Source of the DNA: Tetrahymena elliotti 4EA
Taxonomy: Eukaryota; Ciliophora; Oligohymenophorea; Hymenostomatida; Tetrahymenidae
Reading direction: 5' to 3'
Assembly: GCA_000231825.2 (NCBI GenBank)
Contig: JH720305.1
Coordinates: forward strand, 508,748-572,747
Length of the DNA stretch: 64,000 nucleotides
Shown here: positions 12,542 to 25,600 of the stretch, piece after piece
Layout of the letters: each line of letters opens with the position of its first letter
Numbering within the stretch: the first letter of the stretch is position 1
The notes under the pieces: generated by a model
The model's database searches: none
The model's input: only the letters and a program-made list of their open reading frames with translations
What the model was told of the DNA's origin: nothing
Program-made: the position numbers and the translations under genes

Positions 12542-13448
12542 TTTCACTTTAAAATTAAAATTAAATGATTATATTTCAACAAATGTATTACACAAGATTA
12601 ATCTGTTAATCTCTCTCCATTATTTTGTTTATTGAAAAAATTCTATATCATTTTTAAATCTTTCTTTACAAAGTTCTTCTTCTTTTAGTTTTGGGAATAA
12701 AATTTGAATTTAATAATTAAATGATATTACGATTGATTCGCCATTATTCAGTTCAATGTTTATTTAAATTATAGCCACATTCTAATTAAGATCCCTCATT
12801 AAATTAATTAGTGTATTGATAAAATATTAAAACTGATGTAAGCCATAAGTTTAATTAATTTTCAAAATACTAATTAAAGCACTCATTTTCCTTTTAAAAA
12901 AATTTAATATTAAAATTTCTTCAGTTAAAATACATAACTCAATTTCTAAATCTGCTTACAATTTATTAAATTTATTTTTTTCATTATTTTTTCTAAAAAA
13001 TAATTAAATATTTACATTTTTTATTAAATTTTGGATTTGAACATTTTAGAATTTTTAAGGTAAATTTAAAAATTTTAAATATCTATGATAGTTTTTGGAT
13101 GAAATTTTTGCATTTGTTAACATATCGTTTGAAAAAATTTTATGATTTAAATTACAAATAATTTTAAAAACAAGCAGTTTGCATTTGATAATTTGAAATG
13201 AAGATTTTTATGTTATTTATTTTGATAGATATAAAAATACTCAATTGAAGTATTCACTAAATAATAAGTAGGAAGAATTTGAAATTAGAGGATGAATATT
13301 TTTAATTGAGTAAAAATATATATAACATTGATAATATTTGTTTTATTTATATTTTAATAAGTTTAAGGAAATAAAAACAACCATCCAAGAGCATTTAAAT
13401 AACTGCTTTTATTTATTTTCTGTTTTATTAAATTTTTATTTTTACAAA
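12542..13448. other. Intergenic, nothing recognised
   Basis: A/T-rich with no sustained frame in the ciliate code. A 65-codon standard-code frame near 13338-13535 is mostly phenylalanine from T runs and overlaps the 3' end of the lipid-carrier gene. Confidence 0.55.
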
Positions 13449-15544
13449 TCACTTTTTAGCAGCCTTTTCTGCTTTTTCTTTTTCTTTTTCATTTTCTTTT
13501 CTAAGTTTGGCATCTTTTCTTTAAGCTTCTTCTAAGACTTCCTTTTCAACTTAGGCTTACTTAACATTACCTTATTTAAGAGTGATAAGATCAAGTCTCT
13601 TCTTGTGATCACTTTCTAAAGCATCATTACCTTATTTCATGAAAATCTATTTTATATTAACAAATTTTTATAAATAAGCTGTCATATTTTTGCTAGCTGA
13701 ATCAAAGACTAAATTTTATATAATTTTTAATTACAGTATGAGGAGTGACTAATCTGTGGTCGAAGTAACGGCTACCATCAAAATCAATATAACCAAGATA
13801 AGTACCATAAACTTTGCAAATGGATTTTCCATTTTGTACTATATCTCCTTGGAAATAATCACTAGGTTTCTTCTTAACATCACCGAATTTAATTTCACAA
13901 TAAAAACCATATTTTTCATCTCTAAATGACATTTTACCAACACTTTCTTATTTTAATGTTCCTAATAAAGTACCACTGTATAATTCCTATTAATAATGAA
14001 GATAAAAGTAAATTTTCATACTAAAATTTTTTCATTTCATTACATTAGGGAAATCGAAGCTAATCTTTTGACCATCTTAGAAAATAACGCCTCTCTTACC
14101 TTTATTCAAAATCTATTCATATAAATAAGTTATATAATTGACTATAAACTAATTTTTAGAATTACACTGAGAGAGTTCAAACCAGCCTTAGCATCGTAGT
14201 CATAGCGACCATAATATTTGTAAGAATTAGCAGGACCAACAACCAAGAAATAACCTAATTGATCAAATTAATTAATTAAATTAATTGTTATTGAGAGGGA
14301 GTTAATTTTAAAGGTTTTTTGATTAACAAAATATTAATTTGATTCTATAATAATTTTTAATAATTTATGAAGTAGTTAGCTATTTATTTGTTTGCTTTTT
14401 TTTCATTATCTATTGAAAAATAGAAATAAATTTGAAGTAAAATCACTGAAATGAGTAGAATTAAGAAGAAATGTCTTACTGACAGGAGGATGATGGGAGA
14501 TTTGTTCACAATAAACTTGGGTTCCGTCTTTGAATTCGGCTTGAAGAGTTTCACCTAAGATAGGATTCAACTATTTTTAAGAATCGAAAGAAGAAAAAAG
14601 TTAAAAAAATTGAACAAGTGTTTATCTAATTAAAGCAGGGAGATATGATAAATTTAATATTAAATTTTTTTAAGTGAAAAAGGAATTATATATATTTAAA
14701 ATAAAAAATTACAGGCTTAAGGAAAGTGTTGGTATAATAGAAGGAAGAGATGGTAGTTGTAACTACTATTTTGAATCTTTCAAGAGGATTAGTTTCCATA
14801 GTAGCTCTATTCATGTAGAAGGGGAATAAGCAAGCTTTATTTATTTATATTTTAAAGTTAAAACTTAGATCAGAAATTTATTCAATTAATTTACTTGCAT
14901 GAACAGCAGTTTCGAGTGCTGTTTTAGGAATCATAGCTTTAATTGGGAATGAAATCTTAGTTAAATTAAGTGAACCACTTAAAATCTTTCTTCCAATTTA
15001 CTTGACTATTTCCTTACCAATAGAACGCAATTTCTTCTAAATCTATTCATCACTACAAATTCTACCACCCTTTTTATGACCAAATTCATGTCTAGTATCA
15101 TCTTTTTCTTAAAATCCACTATTTTTATAAACAAATATTTCAGATTATGTTGTTTTTATTTATAATTAGATCATGATTTTTTCAAATCCATGCTAGAAAT
15201 TCATTTGTTTGCCTGCATTTTTTCAATTTTAATAATGAAAAATAGCATCTATTCATCCATGTAAATAATTAACTACTTATAATGGCAAACAAAGTATCTA
15301 TCTATTTTATAAAAAATTCATACTTAAAATTAGAGGCAAGAGCCAAAATTTCTCCTTTTTCGAGTGTCAAATACCCAGGATAATCATTGGAAAAATCAGT
15401 TAAAACTTCTTCCTTTGCAGGTTCATCAGGAATCTATTCTATAGGATCAATACCGTTCTTTTCTAATTCAGAATCATCCTTAATGTCTTCTTCAACTTCT
15501 TTAGGAGGCTTTTCTTCTTTCTTTTTTTTTAACCAACTGAACAT
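13449..15544 (-). CDS. Oxysterol-binding protein-related lipid transfer protein
   Basis: Eight minus-strand exons (15544-15324, 15118-14895, 14834-14713, 14570-14480, 14254-14166, 14112-14044, 13986-13735, 13646-13449) join in phase to 421 residues. The family carries sterols or PI4P between membranes. The fingerprint is complete: LKPLNPILGET followed by EQISHHPPVS, with NLTKISFPIKAM and TNPLERFKIVV before it and YDYDAKAGLNSLSI after it. The length is that of a short ORP made of the lipid-binding domain alone. There is no PH domain; an acidic N-terminal tail (residues 1-60, many Glu/Asp/Lys) precedes the domain. The C-terminus is a charged Lys/Glu helix (EKEKEKAEKAAKK). No clear FFAT motif was found. 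The next gene on the same strand, about 1.3 kb upstream, is a VAP-like protein, the usual membrane anchor for this family. The call is secure; the splice at 13647-13734 is the least certain. Confidence 0.93.
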
Positions 15545-16828
15545 TTCTGCTTTTTATTTAAATTAATATAATGATCAATAACTTGTCCTGTCTGTCTCTA
15601 GTGAGTGTTGTATTTTATAGGCTGCCAACCTGTTTTTAAAAAATTACCTTTAAGAGTTTTATAAATGATTTGATTTTCTAAGTTTCTTCTTTATTTCTTT
15701 TGAACTTTTTATTTATTTATTTATTTATCTAATAATTATTTTTTATCATATATTTCTTTCAATACTCTCAATCTCTGTTTTCTTAACATTTACTTGATTC
15801 TTTATTACTTGTCAGTCAGCGTACCCAAAAATACAAAAACATGAGCAAAAATAATTAAATATTTTGCATTTATCTGTAATTAAAAATTGCATACTCATAA
15901 TAGATATTTTTATTTATTTTCATGTTCCTTTCTTTCTCCTATTCAAAAAAATGTTTATCATTTCATTTTACTCATCTCTATTTATAATTAACTACGCTTG
16001 AGAGAAATTTTTCTCAATATTTTATTTTTAAATTTTTTGCTAAATTCTAAACATATACTTGATTCTATTTCATTCATTATCTATCACCCAATAAAATACT
16101 GCCTTCTTATAACAATAATATTTAACGATTCAAATTCTTTCACTCATGTTAAAATAATTATCTGATTACACAAATTATCTAACTCTGTAACAACAAATTT
16201 AATGCTTTCTTCTCATATGACATAAAATTAAAAAATTCAAGTTAAAATTATCCAAACAACAAAAATTATTACTAATTAATTTTTTAATAATACAATTTAA
16301 CCAAATAAATTTATCTCTCTTTAAAACATAAAGGTAATTTTTTTATTTCAAGCCCAAATAATTGTATTTTTGTTATTTTAAAGTCAAATTTTAAATACAT
16401 AAATTCGGAAAAAAGAATAAATAAATCTTTAGTGCAAAAATGAGAATCTAAATTATATAGACAAGAATAAAGAATAATCTTAATAGAAATGGATATAAAT
16501 TAAAAGAAAGAATAAATAGATAAAAATTAATTAGCAAAATATCAGAATTGAACAAGAAATAATTAACATTTTTAACTATAAACAAAATTAATTAAAACAA
16601 ATATTTCTATATATAATGAAAAGCTATTTTAACTATTGAGAATATTTTTACTTTTTACTTTATATTTTTTAATACTCGTTGGCATAATAGGATAGATAGA
16701 TAGACACTCTTCAACTTAAGGATTCCCTTAAACTAATTAGTTTTTCAAATTAACAAAAAGACTGGAATATGCTATTGTGTTAGCTAGCTAGAGATTTTGA
16801 TAATTAAAATATTCTACAACCAATCTGC
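15545..16828. other. Intergenic with short TTTA microsatellite
   Basis: 1.28 kb between the lipid-carrier start and the end of the VAP gene. It holds a run of ATTT/TTTA units near 15706-15730 and a short GATA run near 16691-16703. No coding frame or conserved element was recognised. Confidence 0.55.
15706..15730. repeat. TTTA microsatellite
   Basis: About five ATTT/TTTA units in tandem in intergenic DNA upstream of the lipid-carrier gene. Confidence 0.8.
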
Positions 16829-17907
16829 TCATTTTAAAATGATGTAAGATATAATAAAACCCAAAAGAGCCATTATGATAATTTAAGCTTTATCACTTGA
16901 GCCACCTATTGATAAAAAATAAATACCATTATTATTACTACTAATAAAGTTCATAAAGAGATTTTTACTAGAGGTTTTTTTTGTTTTTAGTTTTAAGAAT
17001 TGCTGATGTAACCTGTTTCTTTCTTTTTCTTACTCACGTATTTTTTTTTCTACTTCTAAATACTTTTTACCAATTTCTTCAAAGTTCTTTCTTTATTAAT
17101 TATCTTAATCAACAGATAACAAATTGTTGTCTTGCTTAGTGCTTTTTATTTTCAAGTATTTATCAAAATAAGTGATTCAATTTTTTATTTAACTCAATAT
17201 TTTACTTGGAACGAACTGATTAATACATTTTTGACTGTTTCTAAGTATTTTAAATAAACATTCAATACAATTACTATATTTTTACAATATTTTTACCAAA
17301 CTGTTATCTGTCCTTGAGTTTGTTATAAACTTCTTTAAACCGTTTTCTTCTTAGTATAATGCTACCTTTAATCTTTAAGATTCTAGAGGACATGGATCAG
17401 CTTTTTCTGCATTCTTCCAAATATTTTCATACTCTTTATCATCATTAACCTGTTTTTAAAAATGTTATTCATCTCTTTATTTTAAAACTAAGATCTTTTT
17501 TACCATATTTTCTATTTCCATACCAGCAACTTAGAATTTTTGATCAGAAACTAATTCTGCTTCACGATAAGTCTAATGTGAAACATAAAATAAATAAATA
17601 AATAATTTTTTACTAAAATCTAATAATAATTCATACAATTGGCTTAATTATAATATCTATTTCAACACCTTTAGAAGGCTCAAGAAGACCGCGATAAGGC
17701 TTAACTGTAAAATATTACTAACCAGTTGTTTTGATCTAATTTGATTATCATAATTCTTATAATTAAAATATCTATTTGAAAATATTCTTATACTTTAAAA
17801 TAAACTGGCATTTTAGCTTTATTTTTCAAATATATTTTGCTACTAAGTTGTTGGTCTTCTATGAATTAAAACTAAACTTCTGTCACACTAATATCAAGCA
17901 CTTTCAT
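16829..17907 (-). CDS. VAP-like MSP-domain tail-anchored protein
   Basis: The minus-strand start is at 17907 and TGA at 16829-16831. The first introns are 17736-17793, 17573-17636 and 17450-17503, joining in phase; at least one further intron lies near 17160-17330. The N-terminal ~110 residues form an MSP domain: MKVLDISVTEVQFQF, YLKNKAKMPVYFKIKTTG, FTVKPYRGLLEPSKGVEI and DQKFQVAGM. The FKIKTTG segment matches the VAP surface (FKVKTT) that binds FFAT motifs. A long charged coiled-coil follows (KKYLEVEKKIREQEKERNRL). The last ~20 residues are hydrophobic (AQIIIMALLGFIISYIILK), a C-terminal tail anchor for the ER membrane. This domain order is that of VAP-A/B and Scs2. Known VAPs tether lipid-transfer proteins such as OSBP/ORP, the type encoded next door. 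Family assignment is strong; exact exon ends in the coiled-coil are less sure. Confidence 0.88.
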
Positions 17908-18532
17908 TTTATACTAGCTAATTTAAATTTATAAATTTATATCTAATTTATTTATATTTTATTCCAAGTTGTTAATTAAATTTGATTTCTACAACGATAA
18001 GTTCAAAATCAATTATTTATTCTGAGTAAATTTCAATAAGAATACATTTATTAAGTCGTTTAAAAAGATATATTAGTAAATAATTACGTGCAAAAATAAA
18101 TTAAATATTCTTTTATTCTATTCATATAGAGTATTTTTATGTCCAAACTTTCGAATAAATTTTCATTCTCATTTCACTTTATTGCTTACTCTTTCCTTAT
18201 GTAATATAAAATGCTCTTGCTCTTTAAAAAATTATCTAGTAACCAAAATATACAGTAGTAAATATAAAAACTGCTTCAAAAGCATTTAAAATTTAATATT
18301 CTTTTTTAATTTCTTAAAAAAAATTTTAACATTTGAAGTTCAAAAATTATTAAATAAGATTTGAGAAAGAATGTATAACATAATGTATAAAGATATTTTA
18401 TAATATTATTAAAAACGGTTTTTAAATAATTTTTATTTGAAAATGAATAAATAATATTAATAATAATTTTCTTTTGATTTATTATTTTATTTAAAGTTAA
18501 TACTCTACATAAAAAGTTTAATATGTATTTTA
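17908..18532. other. Intergenic, nothing recognised
   Basis: AT-rich interval. A short isoleucine/lysine-rich standard-code frame at 18306-18536 has no protein-like features and is taken as chance. Confidence 0.6.
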
Positions 18533-21485
18533 TCACAAGTTATTTGATGCAAGTGCAGTACGATAATCTTCGAAGTCACCTGTGAAACGTTTTAGTCTGC
18601 TATTTTTAACATACCAGATTTGATCGCATACAGTAGAAATTAAATGTTGATCGTGAGATACAATTAAAACACCACCTTAGAAATTATTTAAAGCAATAAT
18701 TAAAGCATTAACAGCATCAATGTCCAAGTGATTTGTGGGCTATTTAAAAAAATATTATAATTTATATTTTAATAAATTTAAATTACTTCATCGAGAATAA
18801 GAATATGAGGGTTATTGTAAACAGCCAAGGCGAAAGCAACTCTTGATTTTTGACCACCAGAAAGTAAATAGTTAGGTCTGAGTGCCATATTACCAGAAAT
18901 ACCGAAAGAACCCAAGTGAGCTCTATAGGCTTCTTAGGTAGAACCAGGATAGTCTCTCATAATTTATTCTAAAGGAGAAAGAGTTAAGTCAAGTTGATCC
19001 AAGTGATGTTAAGTGAACATACTACATCTTAATCTACTGCTTCTATATTGTTAACCTTTTTTTAAAAATAAATTTATTTAGATTCCTTGTTTGGTTCATC
19101 AAGTTAAAATAAACTCATTATTGATACTTTTAATTTGTTTTTTACTATTTCGTAATAATTATTCTTTAATTGGTTTTTTACTTGACAGTTAAAATAAATA
19201 TTTGATAAAATTGCTTGAAATCATTTTAAGATAATTTATTTTTTTAATTAAATTTTATGTTGATTTTTATCAGAAATTTTAATTTAAATTGTAGTTATTG
19301 AATGATTTTAAATATTTTACCTTCTGAAAGTTCAAGATTACCAACCAAAAGCTTAAGGAGGGTTGATTTACCAGCACCGTTAGCACCGACGATAGCAATA
19401 CGTGAATCACAATCAACAGCAAAGTTAACACCTCTGAGAATAGTGGATTCCTTTTTATATCCGAAGAGACCATCTTCAATCTTAAGAAGAGGAGGACGGA
19501 GCTTTTCAGGAGTGGGGAAAATGAAGACACAAGTAGGATCTTCGATAATTTCTTCAACATGTTCTAATTTACCAATAGCTTTAATACGAGATTAAACCAA
19601 AGCAGCTCTGTTAGCATTGCAACGGAATCTATCAATAAATTCTTGCATGTGAGCAACCTTAGATTATTGAGATTCGTATTTCTTCTTAGCCATAGCTTGC
19701 TTTTCAGTACGAGTCTTTTCGAATTAATCATAATTACCCTTGTAGTAGTTAAGTTTACATTCAAAGAAGTGAATAATATCAGTACAGACTACGTTTAAGA
19801 ATTCTCTGGCGTGAGAAACGACAACAACAGTAATAGAACAGTTGATGATATAATCTTCAAGCCACATAACAGCATCTAAATCTAAATGGTTAGTCTATTG
19901 TTAAATAAATTAAAATTATTATTTAAATCATAATTTAGTTGAATTAAAATAGCTTACGGGTTCATCGAGAAGTAAAACATCGGGTTAAACGAATAAGGCT
20001 CTGGCAAGAGAGACACGCATTCTCCAACCACCAGATAATTATTGAGTAGGATTTCTCATCATTTCTTGAGAGAAACCAAGACCACCCAAGATAGTTGCAG
20101 CTCTAGATTCAGCAGTGATGGCATCAATTTATTCTAATCTTTCATAAATTTCTTATAAACGTTAAGCAGTATTTGGATTGTTGCTTGAAACCAAAGATTA
20201 TTCTTCTTAGAGTAATTGTTCTCTTTCAATATCAGTTTCTAAAACCTTTACAAAAATTAAATTTTTAAGCAAAAAATAATTAAAAAAAAGAAAGTTGTAC
20301 CAATTATAAAGGAGACTTGTGACTTTGTTTCATTTCTTATTCAACCAAAAGAATTTGTAAGTGCTTAGGCATATTTTCAAATTCAGCTCTGGCTAAAGCA
20401 TTCATGAAGCAGGTCTTACCAATACCATTTCTACCAATTAAACCATATTTTCTACCATATGTAAGTCTGAGTTTAGCATCTTCAAGTAAAGCTCTACCAC
20501 CAATAATAACATTAACATTATCTAATTGCAAATCTTGAGTTTTAGCTTCGGAATTTCTATGATGTCTAACCTGTTGTTGTTATTGATAAATAAAAATGAA
20601 ATAATTGTTTAATTGATAAAAAGAAATAATCAAATTTATTTTAATCAAAGATATCTATTTATCTATCTATCAATCATTTGGAGATAAATAATTAAGATTA
20701 ATTTGTTAAAACCTATTCAAAATTTTATGTTGGAGTTAAAAAATGTTTTTAGTTTTTTTAAATTTGTTTTGAAAAAGAATTCTACCTGGACAGGAGGTAA
20801 ATTTTTTTCTTTTTCATCAATTTCGTTTTTAAATCTTTCGAAAAGCTATGCTTTCTTCTTTAATGCTTCTTCTTCCTTTTTCTATAATTTAATTTTTAAT
20901 TCTTCGTGACTGATTTCATCATTTGTATTAGCAGCACCCTTAGTACCTCTGAATGCATCTTCATACCCATGATTAGCCATATCTATTTCCTTAATCAACT
21001 GAACTTGGTTCAAAGTAATTGGAGCATCTAACTTTTCAGCTACCAAATTAAACTTATCTTCTATTTTGATAATCTTTTGATCCAATAATTCCTTTTATAA
21101 TTCGAGACAAAGCTTTTATGTTTATTCTTTGCTAACCTAATCATTTTTTCATTTAAAAATACTTAATCAACTATTTAAGCCAATAAAAATAAACTATTTA
21201 GAGTCTTTTCATTAAAATTATTCATGGAAAAGTAGTTTTGCTCTTGATAAAATAATGTTTGCTTACTTGATTGCCATTCTAAATGAATTCACCAATTAAT
21301 TCATATAATTCCTATCCATTACTTGGGCATTCTTCTACTATAATACCAGCAATATGTTCGTAGAAGAAATCAGGAAGCTAAGATTTAGTAATTGTCTTTA
21401 GTAACAATTACTTAGCCTCCTTAATATTACCTTCCTCCTAAAGGTTAATTTCCTTAATCCTTATTAAATTTTCGTGTCTCGACAT
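18533..21485 (-). CDS. ABCF3/GCN20-type ABC ATPase
   Basis: Seven minus-strand exons (21485-21267, 21136-20786, 20570-20301, 20245-19958, 19894-19321, 19055-18787, 18739-18533) join in phase to 725 residues, close to GCN20 and ABCF3 lengths. Two ABC cassettes lack membrane domains. Cassette 1 has Walker [11 protein letters not shown], signature [16 protein letters not shown], Walker [17 protein letters not shown] and H-loop [11 protein letters not shown]. Cassette 2 has [45 protein letters not shown] and [11 protein letters not shown]. All catalytic positions are intact. The ~180-residue N-terminal extension before cassette 1 ([14 protein letters not shown] onward) is the region that in GCN20 contacts Gcn1. 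The linker after cassette 1 is the usual helical arm rich in Lys/Gln. The known role is ribosome-associated: activation of Gcn2 with Gcn1, or translation. The smallest intron is 47 nt. The call is very secure. Confidence 0.96.
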
Positions 21486-22654
21486 TACTTAAATATAATC
21501 AAAAATATCTAAATTAGTTAAATTTTCAATATATCAAATTAAGGAAGAAAGAAAAAGCAAATCTAAGTTTAATTAATTATCTTTTTGTTTTGTTAATATT
21601 ATCTTTTTGTTCATAAAAATCAAATAAATAAACATTCTAAATCTATTATATTCTTCTCTACTACAGTTAAATCCAAAACATATTATTTTCCTTCATCTCT
21701 TAAATTTTTGCTCTCAAATCTTTAAAAAACTCAATAAATTTTTTTAATTTTTTATTTAATCAAATATTATTAGACACTTTATTTGTTCTTAAATATCATT
21801 CATCATATAATAAACCTTTTTCTGTAAATTAAACTGAATCAGTTCAGGCAAAATATTTTGATAGGTTTAACTGTTTAAATGAGGTATATTAAAATATTTA
21901 ATTTATTTTTTTTACATCTAAATTTTAAGTATTCTCCATAAAATAAAAATAAAAAAGGTTTTATAAGAAGCAATCTTAAAAATAATAAAGAGAAGAAGAG
22001 AGATAAAAAAGGTTTCTTAACAAAAAACAAATAATTAAAAATATAAAATTTTATAGTTTTAGTTATATATTAAATTCAAAATCATTAAAGAAAATTTATT
22101 TATTTTTTAAAAAAGTTATTCTTTTTAAAAAAACAAAGAAACATTAATATATCAATATGATGAATGATTTTATGAAATTAGTGATTAGCTTTTAGTAATG
22201 GACTAATATGCTATAATAGATATTATTTGAGTTACTATTTAATATTTTAGTAACTAAGTATAAATAACTTTCTAAATAAAGTGGATTCTGAAATGATATT
22301 AAAGTACTTTTCAAAATTTTTGGTTCTTAATTATTTTTATTTATAAAATAGTCCTTAATTAATGAAATCCTTAATTTATGAGAATCCACTGTATTTAGGA
22401 ATTATTTATCAGAAATAAAAACAATTTTAGATATTTTTGTTTCAAAATTAAATTAAAATAAAGGAAAATTTCGTTTTTTTAAATGTAATAAAAAGAAATT
22501 TTATAAAGAACAAGAAATAATTATTTAATTTAACTCAAAAAATTTTATTTAAAAGATATAATAAATTAAAAATTATAAATAAAATAATTTTTTTCTTTGT
22601 TTAATTAAATATCAATTATTTTTAAGGTAAATACATTTAATTAAATTGTATCTT
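21486..22654. other. Intergenic, nothing recognised
   Basis: 1.17 kb, very AT-rich, between the ABCF start and the end of the ABCC gene. No coding frame was found. Part of 22270-22400 contains two similar GTGGATTCT/AGAATCCACT words in inverted orientation about 100 bp apart, of doubtful meaning. Confidence 0.5.
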
Positions 22655-25600
22655 TCATTTGATAAATCTTTTAAGCATCTTGTAAAAGGTTGAGTTGTTT
22701 TTTTATTCAAGCAAAGATTTTGGCTCTCCCTACTCTATTAATTCTCCAGAATTAATAACAAAAATTCTATCACTTTATAAAACTGTATTTAGCTTATGAG
22801 CTACTGTCAGGATAGTTTTGTCTTATAGCTTTTTTGCAATTAAATCAGTAATTTTCTTTTCAGTTTGTTAGTCAAGACATGATGTTGCCTCATCAATTAA
22901 TATGATAGAGCTGTTCTTGAGTAGACATCTTGATATGGAAATTAATTGCTTTTCTCCTGCACTTAGATTTACTCCTTTAATATGAATCTGTTTATTGAAT
23001 AAAATTGACTATAGAATTATGAAAAAATAAAAAATTACGCTAGAATTTAAACCAGCTTTAAATGAGTAGTGCTCCTATAAATTCAATTCATCATAGACAC
23101 TTTAAATTTAGCTTTCTGAGTATTTTTAATTAGGATCTATATTTTCTCTTAAAGTTCCTTCAAATACAAATGGCTCTTAAGGAATAACACTAAATATTTA
23201 TCTTAAATCATATGCTTCATACTGTTTTAGTGATTTCCCATTTATAGAAAGCTCTCCATTAATTAATTCGAATAAACTCGTAAGGCCATTAGTTAATGAA
23301 GTTTTACCTGCTCCTGTTCTACCTACAATACCAATTTTTTCTCTTGGATTTACTTTGAAATTTAAATTCTTGATGAGCTTTTAAACAAAATTTATTGAAT
23401 AAATGTCAAAAATAATAATAAATTACCTCTAAATTAATATTCTTAATACCAAACGAAGCTTAATGTGCTTCTATAGTATTATGTTAAATATCAAACATTT
23501 CATTTTCATTTCTTTATTATTATTACTGTTATTAAATTTGAGCATTAAACGGTGACCCATTTTCTTATGGAATTTAGCTATTTAGTAAAAAATATGTTTG
23601 AAATAAAAACAGAAAAAAAATTTGATAATTTACTAAGCTAACTTAGAGCATCTTTCTAAGTTAATACCTGCATGAGTTTCAAACATAGACCATACAAGAA
23701 GTGCGGTCATTATTAAAATACCAAAATTAATAGCAGTAATTAATATCATAGTTACCTTCTCTCCATTTACAGATGTATCATAAAACTATAAATAAATATT
23801 TGATAAAATTGGATAATCTAAAAAATCCTTAAATTTACCATAATTATAAATAAACTAGACTCGAATAACATCATCACAAGGAGAATCAAAAATAAGTACA
23901 AATTTTTTACTCCTGAAGATATTATTTAATTTCTTAAATTAACATTTATGTACTATTAAAACTCCTATATTAATTAATATCATAAAAAAAATTAAAATCT
24001 TATTTCTATTAAAAGCGTAATATTATTTAATAATTATATGAATTAGTAATATTAAATCAATTTAAATTTATGCATTTTAGGCATTGATTGTGTTGTAAAA
24101 TATTTATTAAAATATTCATTTTATCCAAGTAATTCAAGTAATTCGAATAAAATTTTGTAGAAAATATATTTTACAACTTATCAGTCAGCTTAGACTAACA
24201 AATAGATAGTCAATTGACTTTATTGTATTTATTGATTTAGTATGATAATAATTACCTTAACTGGGATATTTGGATCAACACATTATTTAATGTATTAGGT
24301 TCCTCTGTAGATTTCTGAAAAATAATTCAAAATTGGAGATTTGGATACAGTTTCAATTCGAGTGATTTCTCTTTAAATTTAAGTGTAAACTTTAGTAATC
24401 AGAATCCATATTATAATAGCAATAATGTTAGCTATGTAAAGACCAGGTTATTATATAGTTATAAATACAAAGAATATTCCTAGGCACCCAAATATAATTG
24501 ATAGAACTGGGTTTAAAAGTTCATATATCTTTTAATCAACAGACATGATATCCTTTTAAACATTTATTTTAGTTTTAAATTGATGAATAAATTTTTAATT
24601 TACATTTGAAAGCCTGTTTGATAGAACTCCTGTAGGATAACTTGAATAGAATTCAGAGTAAGAAGCATTTAATAAGCTTTTAGAAATATCTGCATGAAAA
24701 TTTTTGCAGAAAGTATAATTCTTGAAACAAAATACAAACGTTTTTAAGATATCAAATAGTTCTGTTAAGATTAAAAATATTAAAAATTTAATCATTGTAG
24801 AAGTGAAGTCATTTTCATCATTTTGAATTTCATTTTCTTACTCTAACTGATTTTTATTAGATTCAGAATTTCTATTACCATCATCATTAGACTTTAGTAT
24901 GTTAAATTATTCCATCTAAAAAAATGTAGATATCAAACCAACTAAATATTTAATAAATTAGCTTAGTAAAATTTTATTTAAGAATTGTTAATTTACGAAC
25001 CACAAATAGGAAGGCAGTGCAACAACCACCATACAATTAGAAAACCTTTTTATAAACCCAGCTTTCAACTTTACCTTCTCTCTAATCTTCATTTTAAAAT
25101 TTATTGTCATGTTGGTTCTCATTAAATTACAGTTAAATTGGTAAAATTTATAAATTATTGTTGCTGTTATGATTTTTTTCATCTTTCTATTCTTAAATCT
25201 AGCTTTCCTCTTCTTCTAATTCTGATATATCATCATTAAAATGTCCAAGCTATTTTTCAGATAATTCTTAATAAAAAGCAGAATTAGAAATTTCTTCATA
25301 ACTTCCTGATTTCACAATCTATCCCTCATTTAAAATATAAATTGTATCCACACTATTTAAATAATTCAAGTTGCTTTAGAAAATAACCCTAGTTGAATCT
25401 TTCATTAAAGCTCCATTTATACATTCTTTCATCACTTATCTACTGACTTAACTATCTAACCCAGTTAGAACATCATCTAATAAAAATATTTCACCTCCTC
25501 TGTAAATTGTTCTTGCCTTTTTCAAAGTAAAAAAAGATAAATTTTAATTTTTTTTTGAAACATTTTTTTCTTCCCCTTTTTAAAATTTAGAATTCTTTTA

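Noticed and set aside
13702..13932. Minus-strand 76-codon frame as a separate small gene
   Set aside because: Its sequence is one exon of the oxysterol-binding-protein gene and joins its neighbours in phase.
15340..15544. FFAT motif in the lipid-carrier N-terminus
   Set aside because: The acidic tail has no EFFDAxE-like core; the best stretch (VLTDFSND) lacks the required aromatic pair and Asp-Ala.
19302..19595. 97-codon open frame on the plus strand
   Set aside because: It is antisense to the second cassette region of the ABCF gene, where the minus strand has perfect Walker and linker motifs.
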